This document shows positions 1 through 8,623 of a stretch of 64,000 nucleotides of DNA, piece by piece. Location: positions 62,001-126,000 of the forward strand of contig NZ_JAJUXH010000003.1 in the NCBI RefSeq assembly GCF_021390245.1, in the 5' to 3' direction. Each line of letters opens with the position of its first letter. The stretch's first letter is position 1. A program made the translations under genes and the position numbers. Source of the DNA: Dyadobacter sp. CY323 (GTDB lineage: Bacteria; Bacteroidota; Bacteroidia; Cytophagales; Spirosomataceae). The notes beneath the pieces were generated by a model. It had not been told where the DNA came from. It saw only the letters and a list, made by a program, of their open reading frames with translations, and made no database searches.

Positions 1-1004
1 AGCCCGAAAATCACCTGGGTTACCTGGCACTTTATCTGGGCTTCTTCCCAACCATGCTTGCGGGGCCCCTCGAACGTGCGCGACAACTTATCCCCCAGCT
101 CCGCAATCCCGTTACGTATCAGGAGGATAATATAAAAGCCGGCATTTACTTCATTGTCTGGGGATTATTCAAAAAAGTAGTACTCGCATCCAGACTTTCC
201 GGCGCAACCAATCCGGTATTTGACGAGCCTGGAAATTATACGGGCATATCGGTAACATTGGCGATCCTGCTGTTTTCCATTCAGCTTTACTGCGATTTTT
301 CGGGTTATACCGATATCGCAACCGGATCAGCGAGATTGTTGGGGATTAAGCTGAGCAAAAACTTTTCAAATCGCTACTATTTTAGTTTGTCACGTACCGA
401 ATCGTGGAACTCCTGGAACATCACGGTCACTTCATGGTTCCGCGATTACGTATTCTTCAACATTAGTAAAGGTGTTTCAAACAAAAACCGCCTCGAATTC
501 AACCGTCTTCTGACTTTCATCATTACCGGTCTATGGCATGGGCCAAGCTGGTCATTTGTGATATGGGGTTCGCTGCAATGGGCTTACATTAACTTTGAAA
601 TGCGGACAAAGCATGTCTGGCAAAAATTTTATTCCGCATTAGGTTTCCGGATCGGCTCACACATGCACGATGTATGGCGAATCGTGGTAAGACTTCTCAC
701 AGGCACATTGATCATGGGCTGGTTTCGTGCGGCGGAAGTGGGCAGCGGCGTGAAGTTGTACAGCAGCATGTTTGGCTTTACGTCCGGAACAGGTTCCATG
801 ATTACCCCCGGTTTTTTCCTGACGGTTGCGCTTTTCCTGGTCATGGATTTTTTTAATTATCGAATGGGTGAAAAAGAAGACATTGCCTCCTACCTGCTTA
901 AAAGACCAGCCATTAACCGGGCACTTTCTATGTTACTTTTGGTTCAGCTTGTGCTGATATTCGGGAGGACCAACGTTGCCAATTTTTACTACATCCAGTT
1001 CTGA
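1..1004 (+). CDS. MBOAT family O-acyltransferase, 3' part (5' end outside window)
   Basis: The reading frame is open from base 3, upstream of the first in-window ATG at 54, so the true start lies before the window; 333 residues are visible. The visible start reads FFPTMLAGPLERA, a typical conserved stretch of AlgI/DltB-like membrane-bound O-acyltransferases. The motif LTFIITGLWHGPSW carries the family's invariant active-site histidine (codon 537-539). Several hydrophobic segments follow. Family members move acyl groups, usually acetyl, across the inner membrane onto exopolysaccharides or cell-wall polymers. The next gene, 32 nt downstream, encodes an SGNH-like protein of the kind that often completes such transfers. 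The acceptor polymer cannot be read from the sequence. The family call is firm; the role in glycan acetylation is inference. Confidence 0.9.
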   Translation, partial: PENHLGYLALYLGFFPTMLAGPLERARQLIPQLRNPVTYQEDNIKAGIYFIVWGLFKKVVLASRLSGATNPVFDEPGNYTGISVTLAILLFSIQLYCDFSGYTDIATGSARLLGIKLSKNFSNRYYFSLSRTESWNSWNITVTSWFRDYVFFNISKGVSNKNRLEFNRLLTFIITGLWHGPSWSFVIWGSLQWAYINFEMRTKHVWQKFYSALGFRIGSHMHDVWRIVVRLLTGTLIMGWFRAAEVGSGVKLYSSMFGFTSGTGSMITPGFFLTVALFLVMDFFNYRMGEKEDIASYLLKRPAINRALSMLLLVQLVLIFGRTNVANFYYIQF

Positions 1005-1036
1005 CAGCCCACATCCACCATTTACCGAAATAATAC

Positions 1037-2005
1037 ATGATTGTAAAAATTGCAAAATGGCTCATCCTTTTCATTGTCATCAAAACGATGGCAGTGCTGC
1101 TCATTTCGCCATTTTACATAGATCCAAGGCTGCATATAGAAGCTAGAAAATCGCTTTGCAATGCATTCAAACCGAATGTGGTATTTATCGGGACCAGTCG
1201 GACGCTATATGGAATAAACCCTTCATTGTTTGATTCACTAAATAATGGGCAAACACGTAGTTATAATTTCGGCCTGTTTAGTTTATCCCCCGAAATCTCG
1301 TTTCAAATCGCAGACGACTTGATCCTGAATGAGCCAGAGGTCAAAAAGATTTACATAGAACTGAGTGCGTTGGATTACAGCACCGTCACTTTAACGCCCG
1401 GCACCATTTTCAGCGACGTCGCATTCAGGGCGAATGCCATGGCCGGTTGTTCCGGCCTCGATACTTCGGAAAAATTGAAGAGCTTTTTTCAGGGGCTCAG
1501 CACCACGTTATTCCAACTGTTTTCCATCGCACCGCAGATCACACTCGTCCGAAAAATCATGGCTCCCGATAACCATCCCATTGAAGGCAAACCGGAAATG
1601 CGACAGAATGGACATCAATCCGTTGCTCTGGCGCTATCTCAAACCAACGACGGCATATTAAGCAATGAGAATGCCTCACAACAAATGTTGGAAAAAGGTA
1701 AGCAGTCAGTGCCAAATACTTTTTACATTTCAAGGATCAACCAGTTGATCATGCGGGCCGGGCAGCTTGGGAAAAAGGTCATTTTCTTTTACCCCAATAA
1801 CTTTACAAAAACCGAATCGATGATCCTTTCCGAAGTAGCGCCCTATTTACCGGAGCAGAATCTCATTCGATTGCCGGAGGATCAGCAATTAACGGAATTA
1901 TTCAAACCGGAAAATTTATTTGATCCACACCATCTGAATCAAAAAGGAGCAGCCGTGTATACCCGTTTTTTACAGAAAGAATCATTAATTCGACCTAACC
2001 TATAA
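1037..2005 (+). CDS. SGNH-like membrane-anchored protein, putative O-acetylation partner
   Basis: This 322-residue protein has one N-terminal hydrophobic segment (about residues 8-27) that would anchor it with the rest in the periplasm. VVFIGTSRTLYGI places Ser54 in a GTSR motif like the nucleophile block of SGNH/DltD/AlgX-type proteins. Near the C-terminus FDPHHLNQKG supplies an Asp296-x-x-His299 pair matching the catalytic DxxH block. It follows the MBOAT gene by 32 nt on the same strand, the usual arrangement in polysaccharide acetylation modules. The middle of the protein is not recognisable by eye. SGNH-like fold is likely; whether it is an active acyltransferase or a structural partner is open. 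Confidence 0.7.
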   Translation: MIVKIAKWLILFIVIKTMAVLLISPFYIDPRLHIEARKSLCNAFKPNVVFIGTSRTLYGINPSLFDSLNNGQTRSYNFGLFSLSPEISFQIADDLILNEPEVKKIYIELSALDYSTVTLTPGTIFSDVAFRANAMAGCSGLDTSEKLKSFFQGLSTTLFQLFSIAPQITLVRKIMAPDNHPIEGKPEMRQNGHQSVALALSQTNDGILSNENASQQMLEKGKQSVPNTFYISRINQLIMRAGQLGKKVIFFYPNNFTKTESMILSEVAPYLPEQNLIRLPEDQQLTELFKPENLFDPHHLNQKGAAVYTRFLQKESLIRPNL

Positions 2006-2017
2006 AGCCGACCACGA

Positions 2018-3403
2018 ATGCTTGCCTTCTCTATTCTCGCTTATTTACTGGCCAACCTGGGCATTGGCCTTTGGGCTTCCCGGAGAATAACCACCACGCA
2101 GGATTTTGTATTAGCAGGCAGGCGATTACCGCTGGTACTTGCTGCCTCAGCCACATTTGCAACCTGGTTCGGTTCAGAAACAATTTTGGGTGCGCCATCG
2201 GAATTTGTGGAACACGGGTTACTGGGCGTCGTTGAAGATCCTTTCGGCGCTGCATTATGCCTGTTGCTGGTCGGGCTCTTTTTTGCGAGGCGATTTTACA
2301 AAATGAACATCATCACCTTCTGTGATTTTTTTAAAATCCGGTACGGTCGCTACGCCGAGCTGACTTCCGCCATTCTCATTATCCCCTCCTATTTCAGCTG
2401 GATCGCGGCCCAGTTACTCGCAATGGGGATTGTTTTAAATGTAGTGCTGGGCTGGTCGCTGCCGGTTTGTGTCATCGGGAGCTCCGTGATTGTGATCATT
2501 TATACCATTTGGGGCGGCATGTGGTCGATTTCCATTACCGACTTTTTACAAACGATCATGATCATCGTGGGATTACTGATCGTCGCTTATGTGTTGTATG
2601 AAAAAGTAGGTGGTTTTCAGCCGCTGATCAATGCGGCACCGGAAGGATTCTTTCGGTTTTATCCGGATTTTACATTAAAAGGTTCCCTCGAATATTTCGC
2701 AGCCTGGATTACCATTGGACTTGGATCTATTCCTCAACAAGATGTTTTTCAGAGAGTTATGTCCGCAAAATCAGCGGAAGTTTCTGTAAAAGCGACATTA
2801 CTATCTTCATTTATGTACCTGACCATCGCATTGTTACCGCTTTTCATCGGACTTTGCGGAAATTACCTTTATCCTGGAAATCAGAAAGATGGGCAGCTCA
2901 TTATCCCGAATATGGTGTTGCAGCATATGAGTTTGCCGTTGCAGATCGTCTTTTTCGGCGCACTCGTTTCAGCGATTTTGAGTACGACCAGCAGCGCGAT
3001 TATGGCGCCTGCCACGGTATTGGGAGAAAACGTTTTCCGGTTCTTCAATCCGGAATTGACGGATCGCCAACTTCTTAAAATTATCCGCATTGGCATCGTG
3101 GTGATCACGGCGGTGTGCATTGGAATGGCTGTTACGCGGGAAAGTATCTTCGAAATGGTAGCCGAATCTTCCGCTTTCAGCTTGGTTTCACTCTTTGTAC
3201 CGCTGACTGCCGGGGTTTATTGGAAAGCCACAAATCAGCTGGGATGCATTTTGTCTATGTTATTTGGGCTGGTAACCTGGCTTCTATGCGTTTCTATCGG
3301 GACCGAATACCCACCCTTGATTTACGGTCTGCTCGCCAGCCTTTTCGGAATGATTTTGGGGATCATTTTTGGAAAAGGATCCCCAAAAGACGCTTTGATC
3401 TGA
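2018..3403 (+). CDS. Sodium:solute symporter family protein (SSSF)
   Basis: The protein has 461 residues and about 12-13 hydrophobic segments throughout. An early stretch (DFVLAGRRLPL, then ATFATWFGSETILGAP) matches the N-terminal signature of the sodium:solute symporter family (PutP/PanF/SGLT-like), where the first helices hold sodium-binding residues. QQDVFQRVMSAKS is another family landmark. It starts 12 nt after the SGNH-like gene, so it may be co-transcribed. The substrate cannot be predicted. Its TGA stop (3401-3403) directly abuts the TCA complement of the convergent SDR gene's stop, leaving no intergenic base and no room for a separate terminator. Confidence 0.88.
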   Translation: MLAFSILAYLLANLGIGLWASRRITTTQDFVLAGRRLPLVLAASATFATWFGSETILGAPSEFVEHGLLGVVEDPFGAALCLLLVGLFFARRFYKMNIITFCDFFKIRYGRYAELTSAILIIPSYFSWIAAQLLAMGIVLNVVLGWSLPVCVIGSSVIVIIYTIWGGMWSISITDFLQTIMIIVGLLIVAYVLYEKVGGFQPLINAAPEGFFRFYPDFTLKGSLEYFAAWITIGLGSIPQQDVFQRVMSAKSAEVSVKATLLSSFMYLTIALLPLFIGLCGNYLYPGNQKDGQLIIPNMVLQHMSLPLQIVFFGALVSAILSTTSSAIMAPATVLGENVFRFFNPELTDRQLLKIIRIGIVVITAVCIGMAVTRESIFEMVAESSAFSLVSLFVPLTAGVYWKATNQLGCILSMLFGLVTWLLCVSIGTEYPPLIYGLLASLFGMILGIIFGKGSPKDALI

Positions 3404-4198
3404 TCAGATAATAAACTTGGCAACGCCGCCATCCACTTTCAAAGCGGCTCCATTGGTACCCGCCGAAAGTGGGCTCGAAACGTACGTGACCAGATTGGCG
3501 ATTTCTTCCACCGACGCAAAACGCTGCAGTAACGAACTCGGTCTTGCCGTTTTGAAAAAATCCTTTTCCGCTTCTTCCGCAGTAATGTTTTTGGAAGCAC
3601 CCAGTTGTTTCACAAACTCAGCCACTCCTTCCGACTTGGTCGGGCCGGGCATTACCGTATTCACCGTTACATTTGTACCTTTTGTTAATTCCGCCAAGCC
3701 TCTGCTCACGGCAAGCTGCGCGGTTTTAGTGGTTCCATAATGGATCATTTCTTCCGGGATATTCACCGCCGATTCACTCGAAATGAAGATAATCCTGCCC
3801 CAATCCTTTGCCAGCATCTGAGGAAAGAAATGGCGCGACAGGCGAACGCCGCTCAATACATTTACTTCGAAAAATTTGAGCCACTCCTCATCTGTGATCT
3901 CTACAAACGGTTTTGGCTCAAAAATCCCTGCGTTGTTTATTAATATATCAATTTGCGGAAGTTGGGCGAGCAATGCATTCACTTCTTCAACCTTGCCAAA
4001 GTCAGCCGCATAGCCGGAAACATTTCCTTCTGGGAAAGCGTCTTTCAAGTTTTGCACAGCTGCATTGACCTTACTTTCAGATCGTCCGTTGATAATTACA
4101 GCAGTACCTTCCTTTAATAAACCCGTCGCGATGGCGAACCCGATTCCCTGCGTAGAACCGCTGATGAATGCAGTCTTGCCTGTCAGTTGTAAATCCAT
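3404..4198 (-). CDS. SDR family NAD(P)-dependent oxidoreductase
   Basis: This is a classical short-chain dehydrogenase of 264 residues. The Rossmann nucleotide-binding glycine motif is SGSTQGIG (13-20). The NNAG structural motif is at 88-91. The catalytic triad is Ser141, Tyr154 and Lys158 (YGTTK). Length and motif spacing are normal. The substrate is unknown. The gene stands alone on this strand: convergent with the symporter and divergent from the PIG-L gene, with a 117-bp shared upstream region. Nothing links it firmly to either neighbour. Confidence 0.92.
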   Translation of the reverse strand: MDLQLTGKTAFISGSTQGIGFAIATGLLKEGTAVIINGRSESKVNAAVQNLKDAFPEGNVSGYAADFGKVEEVNALLAQLPQIDILINNAGIFEPKPFVEITDEEWLKFFEVNVLSGVRLSRHFFPQMLAKDWGRIIFISSESAVNIPEEMIHYGTTKTAQLAVSRGLAELTKGTNVTVNTVMPGPTKSEGVAEFVKQLGASKNITAEEAEKDFFKTARPSSLLQRFASVEEIANLVTYVSSPLSAGTNGAALKVDGGVAKFII

Positions 4199-4235
4199 AA
4201 TTTTTTATTGTTATTCAAAGAAAATATGTAGAAAA

Positions 4236-4269
4236 GGCTGGCAATCAAACCCTTTCATTGCAGCCAGCC
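4236..4269. repeat. Imperfect hairpin in the SDR/PIG-L divergent region
   Basis: GGCTGG-CAAT at 4236-4245 pairs with ATTG-(CAG)-CCAGCC at 4257-4269, giving a 10-bp stem with a 3-nt bulge. Read on the minus strand it is followed by TTTTC, so it could end antisense transcripts, or it could be an operator for the divergent genes. Function is unproven. Confidence 0.35.
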
Positions 4270-4315
4270 CCGCAATGGGTATGTTACTAACACTTCTCCC
4301 AAGGAAAATGTCCAT

Positions 4316-5197
4316 ATGAAAAACATTTATATTCTCTTCTTTTTGCTGATTTCCACCATTGCTTTTGGGCAAAGTCCACGCATATTGATTGTTACCGCGC
4401 ATCCCGACGATGAGACAATGTTCCCGGTTACGGTTTTCAAAATCACACATGAATTAAAAGGCTCTGCCGATCTAGCTTTGATCACCGACGGCTCAGGCGG
4501 CTATAATGGCGTGGTCGCATCCAGTTATTATGGAATGAATATGACTGATTCGGTCAATGGAAGAAAGCATTTGCCTTTGATCCGAAAAAAGGAAATGATG
4601 GCCTCGGGTGAGATCATGGGAATCGGGAATTTCTTTTTCCTCGACCAGCTTGATGATTACTACAACCGGGACGAAAAACCTTATTTGACTGGGAAAAACT
4701 GGGATATTGCTTATGTGGAGCGAAAGCTGGACAGGATTTTAAGTAACGGAAATTATGATTTCATTTTCTGCCTCATTCCGAGTGATGGCCAGCATGCACA
4801 TCATAAAACGGCCTCAATCAGCGCGATACGTGCTGCGCAGCGTTATAAAGGAGCGAAAAAACCTATTGTACTTGGCGGGCAATCGCGAAACAAAGGGGGT
4901 GACATAAAGTTTGCAGGACTGGCAGGTTATCCTGAAACCAATGTCAGCAATGCAACTCCGGTTTTCGACTTCGACCGTTCATTTAGTTTTGGCGAGGAAA
5001 ATAAGCATAGTTACATGATTGTCGCCGATTGGGTAAAAGCGGCGCATAAGTCACAGAGTGGCGATATGAACCAGGCCATGCACCGCGGGGAGCTCGAAAC
5101 GTTCCTCTACTTCGATGTGAATGGGAATGCGGGTATCGGTAAAACCCAGGAATTGTTTGATAAAATAAACAGCTCGGGCTTTTCGAAAAAGAAGTAA
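4316..5197 (+). CDS. Secreted PIG-L family deacetylase
   Basis: The 293-residue protein starts with a signal peptide (residues 1-18, ending AFGQ). It is followed at once by TAHPDDET (27-34), the metal-binding AHPDDE motif of the PIG-L / LmbE zinc deacetylase family. A later GQHAHHKTA segment probably supplies the third metal ligand. Family members remove N-acetyl groups from sugar amines (GlcNAc-PI, mycothiol precursors, bacillithiol precursors). With a signal peptide this one should act in the periplasm or outside, perhaps on glycan fragments. The chosen ATG is the only one that gives a complete signal peptide. The substrate is unknown. Confidence 0.88.
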   Translation: MKNIYILFFLLISTIAFGQSPRILIVTAHPDDETMFPVTVFKITHELKGSADLALITDGSGGYNGVVASSYYGMNMTDSVNGRKHLPLIRKKEMMASGEIMGIGNFFFLDQLDDYYNRDEKPYLTGKNWDIAYVERKLDRILSNGNYDFIFCLIPSDGQHAHHKTASISAIRAAQRYKGAKKPIVLGGQSRNKGGDIKFAGLAGYPETNVSNATPVFDFDRSFSFGEENKHSYMIVADWVKAAHKSQSGDMNQAMHRGELETFLYFDVNGNAGIGKTQELFDKINSSGFSKKK

Positions 5198-5203
5198 ATG
5201 CCG

Positions 5204-5965
5204 TCAGATCGGTTTGATCGTCATAAACAGGGAACTGCCAAACGGCGCACTTGAAAGTACGGCCGACTCGGTTTTTGTAATCGCCTTCAGAATGCTATTA
5301 ATCGCTTCCCCCGGGAATTTCACGTCTGAATCCACGTGTTCCACGCTCAGGTTACTGTTTCTGATCCTGAATTTCTGCCATTGACGGACCGCCAGGATCG
5401 GCAATGAAAGTGCGAAAGGCCAATATGTGCTGTGAGTAATTTTCAAACCGGCTGCGGCGGTATAACCTCCAAAATCGTTCAGTTTGAACCGCCGCTGGCT
5501 GCCAACGGCCAGATCATGCGTACCCGAAAATGCCTCAAATGCATGAATGTTGATAATCAGCAGCCCGTTTTCGTTGAGGCGATCTTTGAATGCGCGGAGT
5601 GCCTGAACAATTTCGTCATCCGATAAAAAATACAAGGCATCATTGCAGCAGATCACGTCAAAAGTTTTTCCAGGGAGAAAATCCTGCACATTCCGAAGAT
5701 CCCCAAAACCCACGGAAAGGTCACGCTCGTGGGAAAAATCGATGGCATGTTGCGAGTAATCGAAGCCTGTCAACGAAGTATAGCCGTTGATTTTTAGAAA
5801 TGACAATAAACCGCCCGTACCACACGCTGCGTCAAGAATACTGACTTTTTTTTCTCCAAAATGCCTTTTAATGCTCGTCAGTACTTTCTCGTGGAGCACC
5901 TGATACCACCAAAGCTTTTGCTCCACCTCAAACATTCGCTGGTATTCGAGCCGGTTATCGATCAT
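5204..5965 (-). CDS. Class I SAM-dependent methyltransferase
   Basis: This 253-residue protein has the SAM-binding motif I VSILDAACGTGG (41-52) and a motif IV-like VICCNDALYFL. It begins EYQRMFEVEQKLWWYQ, an opening common in methyltransferases of polysaccharide and polyprenyl-sugar clusters. It is the last of four genes on the minus strand, each overlapping the next by 4 nt (start here overlaps the glycosyltransferase stop at 5962-5965). By context it may N- or O-methylate the amino sugar made by the upstream pair. That is inference; the motif does not give the acceptor. Confidence 0.85.
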   Translation of the reverse strand: MIDNRLEYQRMFEVEQKLWWYQVLHEKVLTSIKRHFGEKKVSILDAACGTGGLLSFLKINGYTSLTGFDYSQHAIDFSHERDLSVGFGDLRNVQDFLPGKTFDVICCNDALYFLSDDEIVQALRAFKDRLNENGLLIINIHAFEAFSGTHDLAVGSQRRFKLNDFGGYTAAAGLKITHSTYWPFALSLPILAVRQWQKFRIRNSNLSVEHVDSDVKFPGEAINSILKAITKTESAVLSSAPFGSSLFMTIKPI

Positions 5966-6882
5966 ATCGTCTGCTCACTATTGTATTTGATCACATACTG
6001 GGGTTGTCCGCTCTGAGCCATGAAGCTTTTCCCGATATACTCTCCTAAAACGCTTAAAAGAGTGCACTGAATGCCGCCAATAAGAATAAATGTAGCGGTT
6101 ACCACCTGCCAGCCTTTCGGGTCCGGCCCGATCACCCATTGAATTGTGAGGTAACAGAGCAATAAAAACCCTAACAGGAACATTCCCAGGCCGATCGGCA
6201 TAAAAACCCGGATCGGAAGGGACGAATAGCAGAACAGAATATTTAAGAAAAGTGAGATCAGTTTTCGCCAGGTATAGTTCGAAATGCCTTCCTCCCGTTT
6301 CAAATGCGTAACCTGTACCGTTCCTATGTTTTTGGTAATCCTGAAAACCAGGCCATCGATATATGGATACGGCCCCTGGTATTTGATCACCTCCTGCACC
6401 ACTTCCTTACGGATCAGCTTAAAGCTCGACAGGTACAGGTCCTTTGGTTTATTGAGAAGGTAGCTGGTGATCCAGTTTACCAGTTTGCTCCCCAGGTTCC
6501 GGCTGACGGAATGCTGTTTTTTTGCATAATACGTGTAAACGACGTCATAATCGCCTCGTTCGGCTACTTCGATCAGTTTCAGGATCTCTTCCGGCGGGTT
6601 TTGAAAATCATCATCGATCATCACGCAGTAATCGCCATAAGCCCAGTTGAGACCGCACATTACCGCATTGAACTCCCCATAATTTCGGCGGAGAGAAATA
6701 AAACGAACGTTCGGATACGCTTCCGCCAGTTGCATGCCCACCCGCTCGGAACCGTCGCGGCTGGCATCATTCACAAGCACAATTTCAAATGTAATTTCCG
6801 CCAGCGTGTTTTGTAGTTTTTCAACCAGAAAACCGATCGTTTTTTCACTATTGTAAACCGGAATAATAACCGACAATTTCAT
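5962..6882 (-). CDS. Glycosyltransferase family 2, ArnC/GtrB-like polyprenyl-phosphate sugar transferase
   Basis: The protein has 306 residues. The GT-A domain starts [10 protein letters not shown] and carries the metal/nucleotide-binding [13 protein letters not shown], which closely resembles the ArnC and GtrB motif. Two C-terminal membrane helices (about 228-252 and 262-285) frame the end, followed by LGEYIGKSF, a hallmark of the bactoprenol-phosphate transferases. Such enzymes load a sugar from a nucleotide donor onto undecaprenyl phosphate at the inner face of the membrane. The gene sits between a sugar aminotransferase and a methyltransferase with 4-nt overlaps on both sides, so its donor is probably the amino sugar made by those neighbours. 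Confidence 0.87.
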   Translation of the reverse strand: MKLSVIIPVYNSEKTIGFLVEKLQNTLAEITFEIVLVNDASRDGSERVGMQLAEAYPNVRFISLRRNYGEFNAVMCGLNWAYGDYCVMIDDDFQNPPEEILKLIEVAERGDYDVVYTYYAKKQHSVSRNLGSKLVNWITSYLLNKPKDLYLSSFKLIRKEVVQEVIKYQGPYPYIDGLVFRITKNIGTVQVTHLKREEGISNYTWRKLISLFLNILFCYSSLPIRVFMPIGLGMFLLGFLLLCYLTIQWVIGPDPKGWQVVTATFILIGGIQCTLLSVLGEYIGKSFMAQSGQPQYVIKYNSEQTI

Positions 6883-7976
6883 GCTTGTGAATCAAATTGA
6901 TTTACTGTACGGATAATGTACGAAACTTCTTCATCAGTAAGAACCGGATTTAGCGGCAGACTTACCACCTGCTCGTGGATCAGCTCGGTAATCGGTAAGC
7001 TTAACGAGTTAAATTCCGCGTAAGCTTTTTGTTTATGAATGGGTTGCGGGTAATGTATATTGGTTTGAATGCCGTTTTTATCCAGATATGCCACAAATTC
7101 GGCGCGACGCGGGTGCCTCACTACGAACAAATGCCAGGCATCTTCATCCACACGGTCTGCCGGCGGCAAAATGAGTTCATCAACTTGTAATTCCGCCAGG
7201 TAACGTCTGGCCAATGCGCGGCGGCGGTTGTTTTCGGTATCGAGATACGGAAGTTTCACACTCAGGATCGCTGCCTGTATCTCGTCCAGCCTGCTGTTCA
7301 CTCCCTGATAATCATTTTGGTAACGGATTACCGAGCCGTAATTCCGCAAGTATTTAACCTTTTCGGCCAGCTCGGGATCAGCCGTGGTTACCGCGCCTGC
7401 ATCGCCAAATGCGCCCAGATTTTTGGTGGGATAAAAACTGAATGCGGTTGCATGAGCAAGACTCCCGGCCTTTTTTCCCTGAAATAATGCCCCATGGGAT
7501 TGAGCGGCATCTGTGATCACTTTGAGATTGTACCGGTCGGCCAAATTCCTGATCTGGTCCATTTCACAGCTTCTTCCGTAAAGATCGACCGTAATGATCG
7601 CTTTGGTATGGCTTGTGATTTTTTCTTCAATGCGGCTGGGATCCAACAACATGGTCCGCGGATCGGGCTCCACGAACACCGGTTTTAAATGCAGGTAACT
7701 TACCGGCAGCACGGAGGCAATGTACGTATTGGCAGGTACGATCACCTCGCTGTCCGCAGGAAAATCCATTGCTTTTAAGATCAGCGTAATTGCATCCAGG
7801 CCGTTGGCTACTCCCACGCCATGCGCAACGCCGCAATAATCGGCAAATGATCTCTCAAAGGCTTTTAACTCATTCCCAAGAATGTACCACCCAGACCTGA
7901 CTACACGCAGAGAAGCCTTCTCAATGGCTTCCAGGTAAGGTGCATTGACCTGATTTAAATCCAGGAAAGGGATCAT
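6879..7976 (-). CDS. DegT/DnrJ/EryC1/StrS aminotransferase, FdtB-like sugar transaminase
   Basis: This 365-residue protein has normal length for PLP-dependent sugar aminotransferases. [14 protein letters not shown] places the PLP-binding Lys185. DAAQSHG (156-162) supplies the aspartate and glutamine that hold the cofactor. The N-terminus MIPFLDL and the SGWYILG segment are typical of the 3-aminotransferases (FdtB, QdtB, TylB). The cupin gene just upstream encodes the ketoisomerase that would make its 3-keto substrate. Expected product: a dTDP-3-amino-3,6-dideoxyhexose. The stereochemistry (galacto or gluco) cannot be read by eye. The gene overlaps its neighbours by 4 nt on both sides. Confidence 0.88.
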   Translation of the reverse strand: MIPFLDLNQVNAPYLEAIEKASLRVVRSGWYILGNELKAFERSFADYCGVAHGVGVANGLDAITLILKAMDFPADSEVIVPANTYIASVLPVSYLHLKPVFVEPDPRTMLLDPSRIEEKITSHTKAIITVDLYGRSCEMDQIRNLADRYNLKVITDAAQSHGALFQGKKAGSLAHATAFSFYPTKNLGAFGDAGAVTTADPELAEKVKYLRNYGSVIRYQNDYQGVNSRLDEIQAAILSVKLPYLDTENNRRRALARRYLAELQVDELILPPADRVDEDAWHLFVVRHPRRAEFVAYLDKNGIQTNIHYPQPIHKQKAYAEFNSLSLPITELIHEQVVSLPLNPVLTDEEVSYIIRTVNQFDSQA

Positions 7977-8359
7977 TGGGATAAGATCTGATTCAGCAGA
8001 TAGGGCTCATCAATGTAGTCAGCCTTGTCATAATATTCATTAGACAAAACGAGCAAAATCGCGTCCTCGGAAAACGCATCCATGATATGCCAGTCTTTGG
8101 GTTCCAGGATCAGGCAGGAAGCCGGACTGTCCAGCAAAAAGTATTCTTCTTTGTTTCCATCATTGGAATACACCCGGCAGCTGCCATGTATGCAAATGAG
8201 TGCGTTCCAAGACTTATGATGTCTGTGGCCTCCACGTTGCGTTTCGCCGGCCCCATAGATATAAAAAACACGCTTGATTGTTCCCGGAATTATTTTTTCA
8301 AACACAGTCAGGTTGCCTGAATCTGTGTTGAAAGTATCTAATTCAATCAACTGAGGCAT
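7973..8359 (-). CDS. FdtA/QdtA-type cupin, dTDP-sugar 3,4-ketoisomerase
   Basis: This single-domain cupin of 128 residues matches the length of FdtA and QdtA. The motif [18 protein letters not shown] (42-59) corresponds to the conserved RG-x-HAH-K block that contains the catalytic histidines. LEPKDWH and the C-terminal [11 protein letters not shown] are also family-like. FdtA-type enzymes convert dTDP-4-keto-6-deoxyglucose to the 3-keto isomer for the aminotransferase encoded next. It is the first gene of the four-gene run, and its start is the only ATG that leaves a complete cupin. The dTDP-sugar precursor genes (rmlA, rmlB) are not in this window. Confidence 0.85.
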   Translation of the reverse strand: MPQLIELDTFNTDSGNLTVFEKIIPGTIKRVFYIYGAGETQRGGHRHHKSWNALICIHGSCRVYSNDGNKEEYFLLDSPASCLILEPKDWHIMDAFSEDAILLVLSNEYYDKADYIDEPYLLNQILSQ

Positions 8360-8623
8360 ATAGAAGTTCTTATTTTACGAATATTAATCGTTTACGCGCC
8401 GTCTTTTATCTATTTGAATATCAGCAACTCATGACAAGTGTAACCGGAAATTCCTTTCAAAATACAATAATAATAATCACAAAAAAAAGCTGATTATCCT
8501 CAGGCAAATACTAATTATTTTATACTCAGGCACTTGTAAGAATAAACTCTGACAAACTTAATATCCATAAAACATTCGGTATTTCTTTTGTTATGAAATA
8601 CACCGAATTCATCCAATAACGGG
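8360..8623. other. AT-rich gap upstream of the amino-sugar cassette
   Basis: This 264-bp stretch has no convincing reading frame on either strand. It should hold the promoter of the minus-strand cassette starting at 8359, but I found no clear TTG-N19-TAnnTTTG match. Its right end contains the terminator-like hairpin listed separately. Confidence 0.6.
8575..8607 (-). terminator. Probable terminator of the membrane-protein gene
   Basis: TTCGGT-ATTTC (8575-8585) pairs with GAAAT-ACACCGAA (8595-8607), an 11-bp stem with a small bulge. It lies 16 bp past the stop of the minus-strand gene at 8624. On that strand a short T-rich stretch (TGTTTT) follows. It would separate that gene from the amino-sugar cassette downstream. 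Confidence 0.55.
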
